Part shown: in pieces, positions 52,300 through 61,792 of the stretch | Layout of the letters: every line of letters begins with the position of its first letter | Position numbering within the stretch: the first letter of the stretch is position 1 | Made by a program: the position numbers and the translations under genes | NCBI GenBank assembly: GCA_902774905.1 | Contig: CACYKF010000005.1 | Span: 1-64,000, forward strand | Origin: an uncultured bacterium | Lineage (GTDB): Bacteria > Cyanobacteriota > Vampirovibrionia > Gastranaerophilales > Gastranaerophilaceae | DNA: 64,000 nt | Reading direction: 5' to 3' | Notes under the pieces: model-generated | Databases searched by the model: none | Told to the model about the DNA's origin: nothing | Seen by the model: only the letters and a program-made list of their open reading frames with translations

Positions 52300-52530
52300 T
52301 ATTGACAAAATTAATGTAAAATTTACACTAATTTTTTACAAGTAAAAGTCACGCTGTGAGAGGGTTTTCGCTATTAAGGATTTTTTATTTATAAAAAAAG
52401 ACTTGAAATTTTAAATTTTTGTAATACAATGACAACATAATCACATTCAAAAAAAGTGAAAAGTTTATTAATTTAGACAGTAAAAGTAACTTTTTGAGAA
52501 TTTTCAATTTACAACTTTGAGGATTTTATT

Positions 52531-53247
52531 TTGACTTTAAAAAAATTATTACTCTTAGCCGTAGCATTGGTTTTAATGTTATTTTCACAAGCGAATGCGG
52601 CCAGTGTGGATACGGTGAAAGCGGCAATAGTCAAGTATTCTGTCGAAATGGGGGTTGACCCCGCAATTACACTCAGCATCGCAAAAACAGAATCCGGTTT
52701 CAGACACGAAGCCAGAAGTGTTCACGGTGCAGTCGGAGTATTTCAGTTATTGCCGTCAACGGCAAGGAGAATGGGTTTGAATCCATATTCTCTTGATGAC
52801 AACATCAAAGCAGGAATTATGTATTACAAATCCATGTACAAAATGTTTGGCTCTATGGAACTTGCAGTAGCCGCTTACAACGCAGGGCCTGCAAATGTAA
52901 AAAAATACAATGCAATCCCTCCGTTCAGAGAAACAAAAAGATTTGTATCTCAAATAATGTCTGACTATTACTACTTAAAGGCTCATACAGACCCGGCGGT
53001 AGTTGCTTACAACAAAGAACAAAAAGCGAAAAAGCAGTTAGCGCAAAAACAACCTCAGGCTCCTGTTCAAGCCGCTCAGGTGGCACAAGCTCAGCCTCAG
53101 AAACAGGTATCTATACCTAAAATTGATATAGTTCCGCAATTTGTCGCTACTGCACCTGCAACTGCAAAAGCACCTGTTCCAATAGAAAAAACTAAAAATG
53201 TCGGACAGACAGATATCTTAGATTCATCGTCAGATGCGGATATTTAA
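52531..53247 (+). CDS. Secreted lytic transglycosylase (SLT domain)
   Basis: Peptidoglycan-cleaving lytic transglycosylase, 238 residues. A signal peptide (1-23, ending ANA) is followed by an SLT domain with catalytic Glu54 in SIAKTESGF, then GAVGVFQLLPSTARRMG and AVAAYNAGPANVKKY. The tail from about residue 165 is Gln/Ala/Pro-rich low-complexity sequence, likely a flexible linker in the periplasm. The start is TTG with GAGG upstream. The 231 bases before it hold two related segments (52338 and 52476) that may be regulatory. Confidence 0.9.
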   Translation: MTLKKLLLLAVALVLMLFSQANAASVDTVKAAIVKYSVEMGVDPAITLSIAKTESGFRHEARSVHGAVGVFQLLPSTARRMGLNPYSLDDNIKAGIMYYKSMYKMFGSMELAVAAYNAGPANVKKYNAIPPFRETKRFVSQIMSDYYYLKAHTDPAVVAYNKEQKAKKQLAQKQPQAPVQAAQVAQAQPQKQVSIPKIDIVPQFVATAPATAKAPVPIEKTKNVGQTDILDSSSDADI

Positions 53248-53274
53248 TTGACTTGGATATCTTAAAAATTTGCT

Positions 53275-53305
53275 AAAAGGTCGTACATTATGTACGACCT
53301 TTTTA
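53275..53305 (+). terminator. Terminator after the transglycosylase gene
   Basis: AAAAGGTCGTACA (53275-53287) pairs perfectly with TGTACGACCTTTT (53291-53303) over a 3-base loop, with a T-run. Confidence 0.9.
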
Positions 53306-53380
53306 TTATTAACAAATTTGTAAAATAATATTTTCATGAGATAATTAGAATAAAGTGAGAATAGTAAGAAGGATAATGAT

Positions 53381-54850
53381 ATGAGTATAAATACCCCAAA
53401 TAAACAAACTTCACATCTTAAACGCGAAATTTTGGTAAGACTTATCAGATCGTACTTAGGTAACAATTACGAAGAAGATGTCAGATTGATACCATATAAA
53501 ATGCGTCCGCAAGGTAGTGAAGTGCCTTACAGATGTTGTATTCACAAAGAGCGCGCAATTTTAAGAGACAGAGTAATTGCAGGCTTGGGATTTGACATTG
53601 AAGAAGCAAAAGATTATGAACTTTTATCTGACTTAGCAGATAAGGCAACAAAAAGAGAAAAACCCGAACAACATCCTTTGACACTATTACAAACAGCCTG
53701 CAACGAATGTGTACCGGCAAGAATACATGTTACTGATTTGTGTCAGGGTTGTGTTGCAAGACCTTGCGAAAGCGCCTGCAAATTTGGGGCAATAAAGGTT
53801 GTTGACGGGAAGTCAAGAATTGACCAGTCAAAATGTAAAAGTTGCGGATTATGCGCTCAGGTATGTCCGTTTCAGGCTATTACAAAAATAATTGTTCCGT
53901 GCGAAAATGCTTGTCCTGTCGGGGCAATTGCAAAAGACGAAGACGGATTAACAAAAATTGATTTTGAAAAATGCATTTCCTGCGGAAAATGTGTTAGTGC
54001 TTGTCCATTTGGAGCAGTTCACAAAAAAAGTCAGATTATTGATATTTTAAAAAATATAAAAAGCGGTAAAAAAGTTGTTGCAATGCTTGCACCGGCAATT
54101 ATGGGACAGTTACCATGCACTCCTGCCCAATTAAAACAAGCAATTTTGGAACTTGGATTTACCGATGTTGTGGAAGTCGCTCAAGGGGCAGATATTACAA
54201 CAAAAAACGAATCCGAAGAATTTAAGGAAAGAGTAAAAGAAAACGGCGCACCGTTTATGACAACTTCTTGCTGCGCAGCTTATAACGAATTAGTTGAAAA
54301 ACATATTCCTGAAATTGATAAATATCGTTCAACAACAAAAACTCCGGCATATTATACGGCAGAACTTGTTAAAAAAGAGCATCCGGAGTATGCAACTGTA
54401 TTTTTCAGCCCCTGCGTTGCAAAGCGTACTGAAGCAAGCAAAAATCCGAATATTGATTATGTATTGAGTTTTGAAGAACTTGGAGCGTGGTTTGTTGCTT
54501 TGAATATTCAGGTTGCAGAGTGTGAAGAATCAGAATTTGTAACAAAATCCTCCGCTCAAGCAAGAAACTTTGCCGTCACGGGCGGAGTTGCTCAGGCCGT
54601 AAACTCTTTACTTGAGGATAAAGACAAAGCACAACCTTATGTAATCAACGGACTTGATAAATCAGGCATCCGAGATTTGAAAAAATTTGCCAAAAACGGA
54701 AAATGTGAATTGGGCGATTTGATTGAAGTTATGGCATGTCCGGGGGGATGCTTAGGCGGTTCAAATACGATTAATTCATATCGTCAGGCTTCAAAACAAC
54801 TTGGTACTTATGTGGAACAAAGTCCGCAAATTAAAGATATAGTAAAATAG
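53381..54850 (+). CDS. [FeFe] hydrogenase, group B-like, monomeric
   Basis: Ferredoxin-linked hydrogenase of 489 residues. A Cys-rich N-terminal region (ACNECVPARIHVTDLCQGC, RPCESACKFGA) precedes two ferredoxin-type 4Fe-4S motifs (CKSCGLCAQVCP and CISCGKCVSACP, about 149-215). The H-cluster motifs are TTSCCAAY, SPCVAKR and MACPGGCLGG, divergent from the group A TSCCP / MPCxxK forms, hence the group B call. It would release H2 from reduced ferredoxin in the cytoplasm. The maturases HydEFG are not in the window. It stands alone between terminator-bounded genes. Confidence 0.88.
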   Translation: MSINTPNKQTSHLKREILVRLIRSYLGNNYEEDVRLIPYKMRPQGSEVPYRCCIHKERAILRDRVIAGLGFDIEEAKDYELLSDLADKATKREKPEQHPLTLLQTACNECVPARIHVTDLCQGCVARPCESACKFGAIKVVDGKSRIDQSKCKSCGLCAQVCPFQAITKIIVPCENACPVGAIAKDEDGLTKIDFEKCISCGKCVSACPFGAVHKKSQIIDILKNIKSGKKVVAMLAPAIMGQLPCTPAQLKQAILELGFTDVVEVAQGADITTKNESEEFKERVKENGAPFMTTSCCAAYNELVEKHIPEIDKYRSTTKTPAYYTAELVKKEHPEYATVFFSPCVAKRTEASKNPNIDYVLSFEELGAWFVALNIQVAECEESEFVTKSSAQARNFAVTGGVAQAVNSLLEDKDKAQPYVINGLDKSGIRDLKKFAKNGKCELGDLIEVMACPGGCLGGSNTINSYRQASKQLGTYVEQSPQIKDIVK

Positions 54851-54903
54851 TTGTATTTATAAAATTGTATTATTAATTATTCAGACCTGCATTTGTATTT
54901 ATA

Positions 54904-55308
54904 CTATGTTGGTATTTTACTTTTATAATCTTTTTCTATTCCTTTTATAAGAGTATTCATTCCTTGCGAATAAGTTCCTGTACCAGTACTTGACATAGTA
55001 CCGGAGAAGAATGACGCATCATATCCGTTATGCTGATAACCTTTATTCACAAACAAATTTAATATTTTATGCCCGTATTCAAAAAATTGATCAAATAATG
55101 AAGAACTATGCTGCGCAAAAGGAATCGCAGAGTTTGAATTATGAACAATCATATCAGCCCCTGATGATGCCCCTGTCATAATAGATGAACTTCCACCGGA
55201 AACTAAAGAAATACCTGTACTTTTTAACAATTTACTTTCAATTTTCGGTTTATTAATTTTTATTCTTGCCTCAAATGATAAGTTGTTTTCTATCTTTGAA
55301 ATTTGCAT
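54904..55308 (-). CDS. Small lineage-specific protein of unknown function
   Basis: A 134-residue protein of low charge, rich in Ser, Gly and Thr (SLVSGGSSSIMTGASSGAD). No signal peptide or cysteine. The N-terminal IENNLSFEARI resembles IETNTVSFGMRI near the start of the protein at 10326, otherwise unrelated. The ATG has AAGGA 8 bases upstream and TATAAT about 30 bases upstream, so it is probably expressed alone. Family and role unknown. Confidence 0.6.
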   Translation of the reverse strand: MQISKIENNLSFEARIKINKPKIESKLLKSTGISLVSGGSSSIMTGASSGADMIVHNSNSAIPFAQHSSSLFDQFFEYGHKILNLFVNKGYQHNGYDASFFSGTMSSTGTGTYSQGMNTLIKGIEKDYKSKIPT

Positions 55309-55389
55309 GACATATCCTTATTGCATATTATAATAGATTAAACCCTGTAAAAATAATTTTTGCGAAATTTAATCTTTTATTTACAATCC

Positions 55390-55872
55390 TTAATGACAAC
55401 CACCGCATCCCGAACAACCGCCGGACTTGTGGCATGGATTAGAAAATAAATCGCAAAAATCAAAGACTCTATCATTTAAAATTGAATCTATTACAACGGG
55501 CAAAAGTTTTGATGCAACTGAATGAATTTCACTTATAAAATCATCTATATGAGTATCGAGTCCAATAAGAACAGGGTATTGCGCAATAATTTTGTCTTTT
55601 GAATGAACTGTTATTCCGCTTACTTTTACACCGTCTTTAAACGCACTAAAAATTGCATCTTTACCCTCATAAGCAGGTAATATGGACGGATGAACATTTA
55701 TAAAATTTTCACCTTTTAAAACACAATCATAATTATCAAAAAACACCAACAAATCAGCATCATATTGAGGGTTGTCTTTATCAAAAACAACAAGTTCAAC
55801 ATCTTTATCTGTAAAATATTTTTTTAATTCATCAAATATTTCAGGATAAGATATTACAACTTTTTTTAGCAT
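55390..55872 (-). CDS. Formyltransferase-like protein with Cys/His tail
   Basis: A 160-residue relative of the N10-formyltetrahydrofolate-dependent transferases (PurN / Fmt). Clear are FINVHPSILPAYEGKDAIFSAFKDGVKVSGITVH and the later VLIGLDTHIDDF, which cover the catalytic His and folate-site region. The N-terminal half is shortened: the usual GNGSNLQ nucleotide-binding start is missing, and the catalytic Asn is replaced within NVHPS context. It ends in CHKSGGCSGCGGCH, a metal-binding-like tail. It is more likely a specialised or inactive relative than true PurN. It follows a 59-residue protein by one base. Confidence 0.7.
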   Translation of the reverse strand: MLKKVVISYPEIFDELKKYFTDKDVELVVFDKDNPQYDADLLVFFDNYDCVLKGENFINVHPSILPAYEGKDAIFSAFKDGVKVSGITVHSKDKIIAQYPVLIGLDTHIDDFISEIHSVASKLLPVVIDSILNDRVFDFCDLFSNPCHKSGGCSGCGGCH

Positions 55873-55873
55873 A

Positions 55874-56053
55874 TTACCACTTTCTTCTGTTTCTTGATGT
55901 TATCTTTGCCTTACCTGAACTCACAAATATATCAGAATCAGAAATATTTGCAAATTTACAATGTTTAGTTTTTCCCAAGTCGTTCCCTATTGAGTCTTTG
56001 AAAAGTGACTTTGCTGCCACATCTAACGGGGTTAATATTTTCACAATTTTCAT
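55874..56053 (-). CDS. Small basic protein, 59 residues
   Basis: A short gene that ends one base before the formyltransferase-like gene. The protein starts MKIVKILTPLDVAAKSLF and ends ITSRNRRKW; it is basic, has one Cys (TKHCKFANIS) and no membrane segment. Codon use is like the neighbours. TATAAT lies about 10 bases before the ATG and no ribosome site is seen. The close spacing suggests that the two proteins are made together. Family unknown. Confidence 0.6.
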   Translation of the reverse strand: MKIVKILTPLDVAAKSLFKDSIGNDLGKTKHCKFANISDSDIFVSSGKAKITSRNRRKW

Positions 56054-56114
56054 GATAATTATTGTATTATAAACACTTTATAAATGCAATAACTTTACAT
56101 AGCAAAATATTAAA

Positions 56115-56149
56115 AAAAAAGAGGAATGCTTTATGCCTTCCTCTTTTTT
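56115..56149 (-). terminator. Terminator of the oad operon
   Basis: GAGGAA (56121-56126) pairs with TTCCTC (56138-56143), with runs of A before and T after, so it works on either strand. It lies just beyond the oadB stop. Confidence 0.8.
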
Positions 56150-56167
56150 ATATAATGTAATAAATAA

Positions 56168-57382
56168 CTATTTACATAATGCAAGCAAAATACCTGCGGC
56201 AACGGCAGAGCCGATGACACCTGATACGTTAGGGCCCATAGCGTGCATCAAAAGATAGTTTTGAGAATTGTATTCCAAACCGACTTTATTTGATACTCTT
56301 GCAGCCATAGGAACCGCAGATACTCCTGCAGAACCGATTAACGGGTTAATAAGTTTTGGTTCTCTTTTACCGATTTTAGCGGCAATAATTTCGCACAGGT
56401 TCATAAATTTTGCCATCAATACCCCTGCACCCGTTGCAAATGAGAATGCCAAAATACCAAGTACAAGAATAAATAATGTCTGAACTGTTAAGAAATGATC
56501 CGCAGATAATTTTGAACCGACTGTCAAGCCTAAGAAAATCGTAACTATATTAATTAAAGCATTCTGCATAGTATCCGATAATCTGTCAACGACACCACAT
56601 TCTTTACACAAGTTACCGAAAGTGAATGCCCCGACTAAAGGACATGCAGACGGTAACAAGATTATACACATAAACAGAACGATAAGCGGGAACACGATTT
56701 TTTCCCTTTTAGAAACAGGTCTTAACTGTTCCATTTGAATGACACGTTCTTCTTTTGTAGTAAATAATTTCATAATCGGTGGCTGAATAACTGGTACCAA
56801 TGCCATATATGAATATGCAGCAACCGCAATTGCTCCTAATAATTCAGGTGCAAGCGAGCGGGTAACATAAATTGATGTCGGACCGTCAGCGCCTCCAATA
56901 ATACCGATAGCACCAGCCTGCGGAAGCGTAAACCCAAATAAGCACAATGCCATAAGCAAAGCACCGAATATACCAAACTGAGCCGCACCACCTAAGAGCG
57001 CAGTTTTTGGATTCGCAATCAACGGACCAAAGTCTGTCATTGCACCTACCCCCATAAAGATTATCAATGGGAATAAGCCTTTATCAATACCAAAATTAAA
57101 TATTATACCCAAAAATCCGTTCGGACCGGCAATTGCTTCATTCGGGTCTAAAAATGCGATATTGGATAAAATTCCGCCAAAAGCGATAGGAACCATCAAT
57201 AGCGGTTCATACTGCTTTTTAATACCTAACCATAAAAGGAATAAGCATATCAAAAGCATTATCGGGTGACCGAATACATGCAGGAATTGTTCAACTCCGC
57301 TAAGTTTCGGGTCAGGTGACAATATCAGGTTATAAATCCCCGTATTTTGCCACAGATTTATTAAACCATCTGTAATTTCCAT
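56168..57382 (-). CDS. oadB: Oxaloacetate decarboxylase beta subunit (sodium pump)
   Basis: Membrane subunit of the biotin-dependent sodium-pumping decarboxylase, which couples carboxybiotin decarboxylation to sodium export. It has 404 residues and about nine to eleven helices. Diagnostic stretches are [32 protein letters not shown] and [18 protein letters not shown], which contain the sodium-site Asp and Ser residues. The last gene of the operon birA-oadG-oadA-oadB, 10 bases after oadA. Confidence 0.95.
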   Translation of the reverse strand: MEITDGLINLWQNTGIYNLILSPDPKLSGVEQFLHVFGHPIMLLICLFLLWLGIKKQYEPLLMVPIAFGGILSNIAFLDPNEAIAGPNGFLGIIFNFGIDKGLFPLIIFMGVGAMTDFGPLIANPKTALLGGAAQFGIFGALLMALCLFGFTLPQAGAIGIIGGADGPTSIYVTRSLAPELLGAIAVAAYSYMALVPVIQPPIMKLFTTKEERVIQMEQLRPVSKREKIVFPLIVLFMCIILLPSACPLVGAFTFGNLCKECGVVDRLSDTMQNALINIVTIFLGLTVGSKLSADHFLTVQTLFILVLGILAFSFATGAGVLMAKFMNLCEIIAAKIGKREPKLINPLIGSAGVSAVPMAARVSNKVGLEYNSQNYLLMHAMGPNVSGVIGSAVAAGILLALCK

Positions 57383-57392
57383 CCAAAACCCC

Positions 57393-59183
57393 CTAACCGA
57401 TTGTTACCAATACTTGTCCGTTTTGGACTTTATTACCTACTTCAATTTCGACCGATTTAACAGTACCGGACACAGGTGATTTAATTTCTGTTTCCATCTT
57501 CATTGCCTCAACAACTGCAATTACATCACCTTCTGAAATGCTGTCACCCTCCGATACAAGAACTTTCAATACATTTCCAGGAAGTGCAGCCTTGACAGGA
57601 GTACCTTCACCGTCAACATTTGCCTTAGCCTCGATACCTTCTTTAACGCTAAAATCATACAATTTACCGTTAACTGTAGCCTTATCGCCTTCCAAAGCAA
57701 CTGCATATTTTTTGCCGTTTAATGTAACCGTATAACCGTTTGTATCGTTGCCTGCATCTGATTTAGGTTCTGATGATTTTTCATTCTTACGAACACCGAT
57801 TGTACCTTTACCCTGCAAGAACAGAATACCTTTTTCTTTACAAGCGGCAGAGATAAATAAGTTTTCATCATTAACTTCCAATCCTGCATCTTCAAGGCGT
57901 TTTTTAGCAACTTCCAAACCTTTATTCGGATCTTTATCATTCAAATCAACAACCGTTTCAGTCGTCGGCTCAAGTCCTAACTGTTCGTGAGCAATTTTTA
58001 CGACTTCAGGATCCGGAGCGCATGGAGTTTTACCGAAATATCCGAGAACCATTTTGCCGTAACCTTCGGCAATTTTCTTCCACGCTCCGAACATTACGTT
58101 ATTAAATGCCTGTTGGAAATAGAATTGAGAAACAGGAGTAACAGATGTTCCGAAACCGCCTTTTTCAACAACTTCTTTCATTGCTGCAACAACTTCAGGG
58201 TATTTATCCATCAGATTGTTATCACGAAGCATTTGAGTATTTGCTGTCAAAGCACCTCCAGGTAAAGGCGATTGGATAATCATAGGATTAACTGCCATTG
58301 CTTCAGGCGGTAAGAAGTAATCTTTCATACATTCTTTAAAGATTTCTTCCGTTTCCAAAATCTTTTCAACATCAATACCCAAATCGTATTCTGTGCCTTT
58401 GAGTGCATGCCACATAGAAACGATATCAGGCTGAGCAGTTCCGCCCGAAACAGGTTTCATTGATAAGTCGATACAATTTGCACCACCTTCTAATGCTGCC
58501 AAATATGCCGCCAAACCTGTACCTGCAGTTTCGTGTGAATGGAAACGAATATCTGCACCTTCACCTAATATTTCTCTTGTTCTTTTTACTGTTTCAAATA
58601 CTTTTCTCGGCGCTGATGTACCTGAAGCATCTTTAAATGCCAATGAATCGAATTCAATTCCCGCATCTAAGATTGAGCGTAATACTCTTTCATAAAATTC
58701 AACATCATGAGCCCCCTGACAACCGATAGGAAGTTCCATCATTGTGATAGTTACTTCATGTTTCAAGCCGTGTTTTTTAATACATTGGCTTGAATATAAT
58801 AAGTTGTTTACATCATTAAGGGCATCAAAGTTTCTGACTGTTGTAACACCGTGTTTTGCAAACATTTTTGCATGCAAATCAATAACATCACGAGGTTGAG
58901 AATCCAACCCGACAACATTTACCCCTCTTGATAAAGATTGCAAATTAATATCAGGACCAACTGCGGCTCTGATTTTGTCCATTGTTTCAAAAGCGTTTTC
59001 GTTGCAGTAAAAAATCGGGGACTGAAATCTTGCACCGCCTGCAACTTCAAAGTGTCTTAAACCTGCTTTTACCGCAGATTGCAGAGCAGGAATAAAGTCA
59101 TCAACAAAAACTCTTGCTCCGTAAACAGACTGGAAACCATCTCTAAATGAGGTATCCATTACTTTAATAAGTTTTTTACTCAT
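57393..59183 (-). CDS. oadA: Oxaloacetate decarboxylase alpha subunit with biotin carrier
   Basis: Carboxyltransferase subunit, 596 residues. The N-terminal HMGL-like TIM barrel has [18 protein letters not shown] and [23 protein letters not shown] conserved carboxylase domain follows, and the C-terminal biotinyl domain has [14 protein letters not shown], with the biotin-accepting Lys in EAMKME. Oxaloacetate is the usual substrate; methylmalonyl-CoA and other types have different alpha subunits. It moves CO2 to biotin, then to OadB. It is upstream of oadB and downstream of oadG, as in related operons. Confidence 0.93.
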   Translation of the reverse strand: MSKKLIKVMDTSFRDGFQSVYGARVFVDDFIPALQSAVKAGLRHFEVAGGARFQSPIFYCNENAFETMDKIRAAVGPDINLQSLSRGVNVVGLDSQPRDVIDLHAKMFAKHGVTTVRNFDALNDVNNLLYSSQCIKKHGLKHEVTITMMELPIGCQGAHDVEFYERVLRSILDAGIEFDSLAFKDASGTSAPRKVFETVKRTREILGEGADIRFHSHETAGTGLAAYLAALEGGANCIDLSMKPVSGGTAQPDIVSMWHALKGTEYDLGIDVEKILETEEIFKECMKDYFLPPEAMAVNPMIIQSPLPGGALTANTQMLRDNNLMDKYPEVVAAMKEVVEKGGFGTSVTPVSQFYFQQAFNNVMFGAWKKIAEGYGKMVLGYFGKTPCAPDPEVVKIAHEQLGLEPTTETVVDLNDKDPNKGLEVAKKRLEDAGLEVNDENLFISAACKEKGILFLQGKGTIGVRKNEKSSEPKSDAGNDTNGYTVTLNGKKYAVALEGDKATVNGKLYDFSVKEGIEAKANVDGEGTPVKAALPGNVLKVLVSEGDSISEGDVIAVVEAMKMETEIKSPVSGTVKSVEIEVGNKVQNGQVLVTIG

Positions 59184-59211
59184 ATATATATCCTTTCATT
59201 ATTAATTAAAT

Positions 59212-59445
59212 TTAACCTCTTTTTGCCATTATTGCCGCTATTGCTACTGCTATTGCTTCGTCAACATTTGAAGCAACTTTTTTTGCAGTTGATTTAACTT
59301 CTTCAACTGTTTCAGGGAAAATTTTATTCAACCATCCCACAATTTTTGACATTATACCCATCGCAAATATAAGCACCGTAAGGAATGCCAAAACAGTACC
59401 CATTCCGATAAGCAATAATGCCAACCCGTTTTCAAAATTGTTCAT
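59212..59445 (-). CDS. oadG: Oxaloacetate decarboxylase gamma subunit
   Basis: Small membrane anchor of 77 residues that joins alpha and beta subunits. One helix (LALLLIGMGTVLAFLTVLIFAMGIMSKI in part, about 8-36) is followed by a short charged tail ending AVAIAAIMAKRG, the typical OadG end. Its ATG overlaps the birA stop (ATGA) and has AGGAG inside birA. Low conservation is normal; position makes the call. Confidence 0.88.
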   Translation of the reverse strand: MNNFENGLALLLIGMGTVLAFLTVLIFAMGIMSKIVGWLNKIFPETVEEVKSTAKKVASNVDEAIAVAIAAIMAKRG

Positions 59446-60167
59446 AATATATCTCCTATGTTTAATATCAAATCTTTGTTATCTTCGGTCTGCAAAATAA
59501 GTTCTCCGTTATTATTTATTCCTTTTGCATAGCCGGATTTTACGCTATTTAGAACCTGAACATTCAAATCTTTTTCAAGAAAACAATTTCTTCTAAGGTA
59601 ATCATTCATTATATATTCAAAACCTTTTGATAAAAATTCATCATAAGATTTGAAAAATTCGGTTAAAAATTCATCTAAAAATACTTCTGAATTAACACTT
59701 TTACCTATTTCAAGGTTAAGAGCGGTAACAACTCTGTCAGGAATATTTTCAACATCTTTTTTTGATGCGTTTAAATTTATACCGATACCTAAAATTATTC
59801 CTTTAAGTTCGTTATTTTCTATAACTGTTTCACATAAAATCCCGCAAATCTTGCGCAATCCGTCAATCATAACATCATTTGGCCATTTGACTTTAGGGTT
59901 TAGACCGTAATTTTCAAAAATTTTGCATAAAATAACTGATGCGTATTGGGTAAGATTTGAATAAACGGGGCAAAACGCATTTGACGGTTTTAAAACAATA
60001 GAGAAGAATAAGTTATTATCTCCTAAATCAACCCATGTGCGATTTAGTCTGCCTCTGCCGTTTGTCTGACGAAGGGCATGCACAATACTCCTGTCTTCAA
60101 GCAGGGTAATATGCTCTTTTGCATAATTATTGGTGGATTGTGTCTCCTCAAGTTTTATAACTCTCAT
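59442..60167 (-). CDS. birA: Biotin-protein ligase (no DNA-binding domain)
   Basis: Biotin--[carboxyl-carrier] ligase of 241 residues that biotinylates the OadA carrier Lys. Motifs are ETQSTNNYAKEH, GRGRLNRTW (biotinoyl-AMP loop) and KWPNDVMIDGLRKICGIL. There is no N-terminal helix-turn-helix, so unlike E. coli BirA it is not a repressor. It leads the oad operon with oadG translated from an overlapping start; placing the modifying enzyme next to its likely main substrate makes sense. Confidence 0.92.
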   Translation of the reverse strand: MRVIKLEETQSTNNYAKEHITLLEDRSIVHALRQTNGRGRLNRTWVDLGDNNLFFSIVLKPSNAFCPVYSNLTQYASVILCKIFENYGLNPKVKWPNDVMIDGLRKICGILCETVIENNELKGIILGIGINLNASKKDVENIPDRVVTALNLEIGKSVNSEVFLDEFLTEFFKSYDEFLSKGFEYIMNDYLRRNCFLEKDLNVQVLNSVKSGYAKGINNNGELILQTEDNKDLILNIGDIL

Positions 60168-60255
60168 AAAATCCTCTAATCAGAATTTTCCAATTAGTGT
60201 AATTGTACCACAAACAAAATATATATATTTACAAATTAAGTTTCAAAATTAATAT

Positions 60256-60284
60256 TTGGCATCAATTAAATATTATTCTATAAT
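60256..60284 (+). promoter_or_regulatory. Promoter of cstA, giving a probable leaderless mRNA
   Basis: TTGGCA (60256-60261), 17 bases, TATAAT (60279-60284). The start codon at 60291 is 6 bases after the -10 box, where transcription itself should begin, and no ribosome site is present. Confidence 0.7.
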
Positions 60285-60290
60285 ATATAT

Positions 60291-61730
60291 ATGATTACTT
60301 TTTTAATTGGCATAATAATTTTATTTTTAGGGTATATATTCTATTCCCGATATATCGATAAAATCTTTGAGCCTGACGAGCGATTGACTCCGGCACACAA
60401 GAACAATGATAATGTTGATTTTATACCTATGTCAAAAAGCAGAAACGCACTTATTCATCTTTTGAATATTGCGGGAATGGGGCCTATTATCGGGGCTATA
60501 CAGGGAATATTATTCGGACCGATAGCCTTTATACTCATTCCTGTCGGCTGTATATTTGCAGGCGGAGTGCACGATTATTTTGCAGGAATGCTTTCGGTTA
60601 GAAATCGCGGCGCACAAATTACCGGACTTATTCATAAGTATTTAGGGAAAAATGCGTTCAAGATTTTTATGGTTATTGTATCAATAATGCTTCTTTTACT
60701 TGCTACAGTATTTGTTTACACCGCAGGAGATTTGTTTGTTGAACGATTTTTCGGAGTTAGTGATTTTGGAATTACTAATCCTGTTGTACTGTATTCATAT
60801 ATCATAATACTTTTATATTTCGTATTAGCAACTCTTTTTCCTATTAATAAAATTATAGGTAAATTCTACCCGATTTTAGGTTTATTTTTAATATTGGGAA
60901 CAGGACTTATACTTATAGGATTTTTTATAAACGGGGTAAATTTACAAAATCTGACTTTTGCGAATTTTAATATACACCCCAAAAATCTTCCTCTTATACC
61001 GATGTTTTTTATGACCGTAAGTTGCGGCTTACTGTCAGGATTTCATTCCACACAGGCAACAATAATTTCAAGGGCTGTTGATAAAGAAAAAGACGGCAGA
61101 CAAATTTTTTACGGCATGATGTGCCTTGAATCATTGATAGCAATGATTTGGGCGGCAGCATCTATGGATGTTTACAGTCTTAATCAGGTTCCTCAAAATC
61201 TTATAGGAACAGTAAATGTCGTAAATATTATTGCAAACAAATTTGTACCGCTCAATCTGGCATTTTTGGTAACTCTTGCTGTAATAATACTTCCGATAAC
61301 ATCAGGGGATACTGCCCTGAGAGGATTAAGAATCACAATAGCAGATGCTCTGAATCTTGAACAAAAGAGAATGATTAATCGCCTTGCTATAGTTATTCCG
61401 ATTGTTATTTGTGTTTTGTTGGTTTTAGTATGGGCAAAAATAAATGCCGACAGTTTTTCTATGGTTTGGCAATACTTTACTTTCTTTAACCAATTAATAG
61501 CAATTCCGACTCTTTGTTGCGCGACTATATATATGGCAATAAATAAGAAAAACTTTTGGGTAACACTAATCCCTGCATTATTTTATGTATTTATAACTAT
61601 GGCATTTATATTCAGCGAAAGAATAGGATTTAATCTTCCGTTAAAATATGCCGAAATAGTTGCGTTTATCATATCAATAGCAGTACTAATTTATCTGTTA
61701 GTGAATATCAAAAAGCAAAGAGTTAAATAA
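60291..61730 (+). CDS. cstA: CstA-family peptide/pyruvate transporter
   Basis: Carbon starvation protein A family, inner membrane, 479 residues with 12 or more helices. Recognisable are the N-terminal NALIHLLNIAGMGPIIGAIQGILFGPIAFILIPVGCIFAGGVHDYFAG (in part) and SGFHSTQATIISRAV, and ITSGDTALRGLRITIADAL. Relatives import peptides or pyruvate. This is the short form, without the C-terminal extension of E. coli CstA (about 700 residues), as is common outside Proteobacteria. It has its own promoter. Confidence 0.93.
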   Translation: MITFLIGIIILFLGYIFYSRYIDKIFEPDERLTPAHKNNDNVDFIPMSKSRNALIHLLNIAGMGPIIGAIQGILFGPIAFILIPVGCIFAGGVHDYFAGMLSVRNRGAQITGLIHKYLGKNAFKIFMVIVSIMLLLLATVFVYTAGDLFVERFFGVSDFGITNPVVLYSYIIILLYFVLATLFPINKIIGKFYPILGLFLILGTGLILIGFFINGVNLQNLTFANFNIHPKNLPLIPMFFMTVSCGLLSGFHSTQATIISRAVDKEKDGRQIFYGMMCLESLIAMIWAAASMDVYSLNQVPQNLIGTVNVVNIIANKFVPLNLAFLVTLAVIILPITSGDTALRGLRITIADALNLEQKRMINRLAIVIPIVICVLLVLVWAKINADSFSMVWQYFTFFNQLIAIPTLCCATIYMAINKKNFWVTLIPALFYVFITMAFIFSERIGFNLPLKYAEIVAFIISIAVLIYLLVNIKKQRVK

Positions 61731-61792
61731 TGGTTTATTGTTTAGATGATGTCATTTTTTACCAATTTTATACAATTTAAATGAGGTGGAAT

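Noticed and set aside
52300-52530. Possible riboswitch (c-di-GMP or c-di-AMP type) before the lytic transglycosylase
   Set aside because: The conserved core sequences of those classes are not present; only the two related segments are seen.
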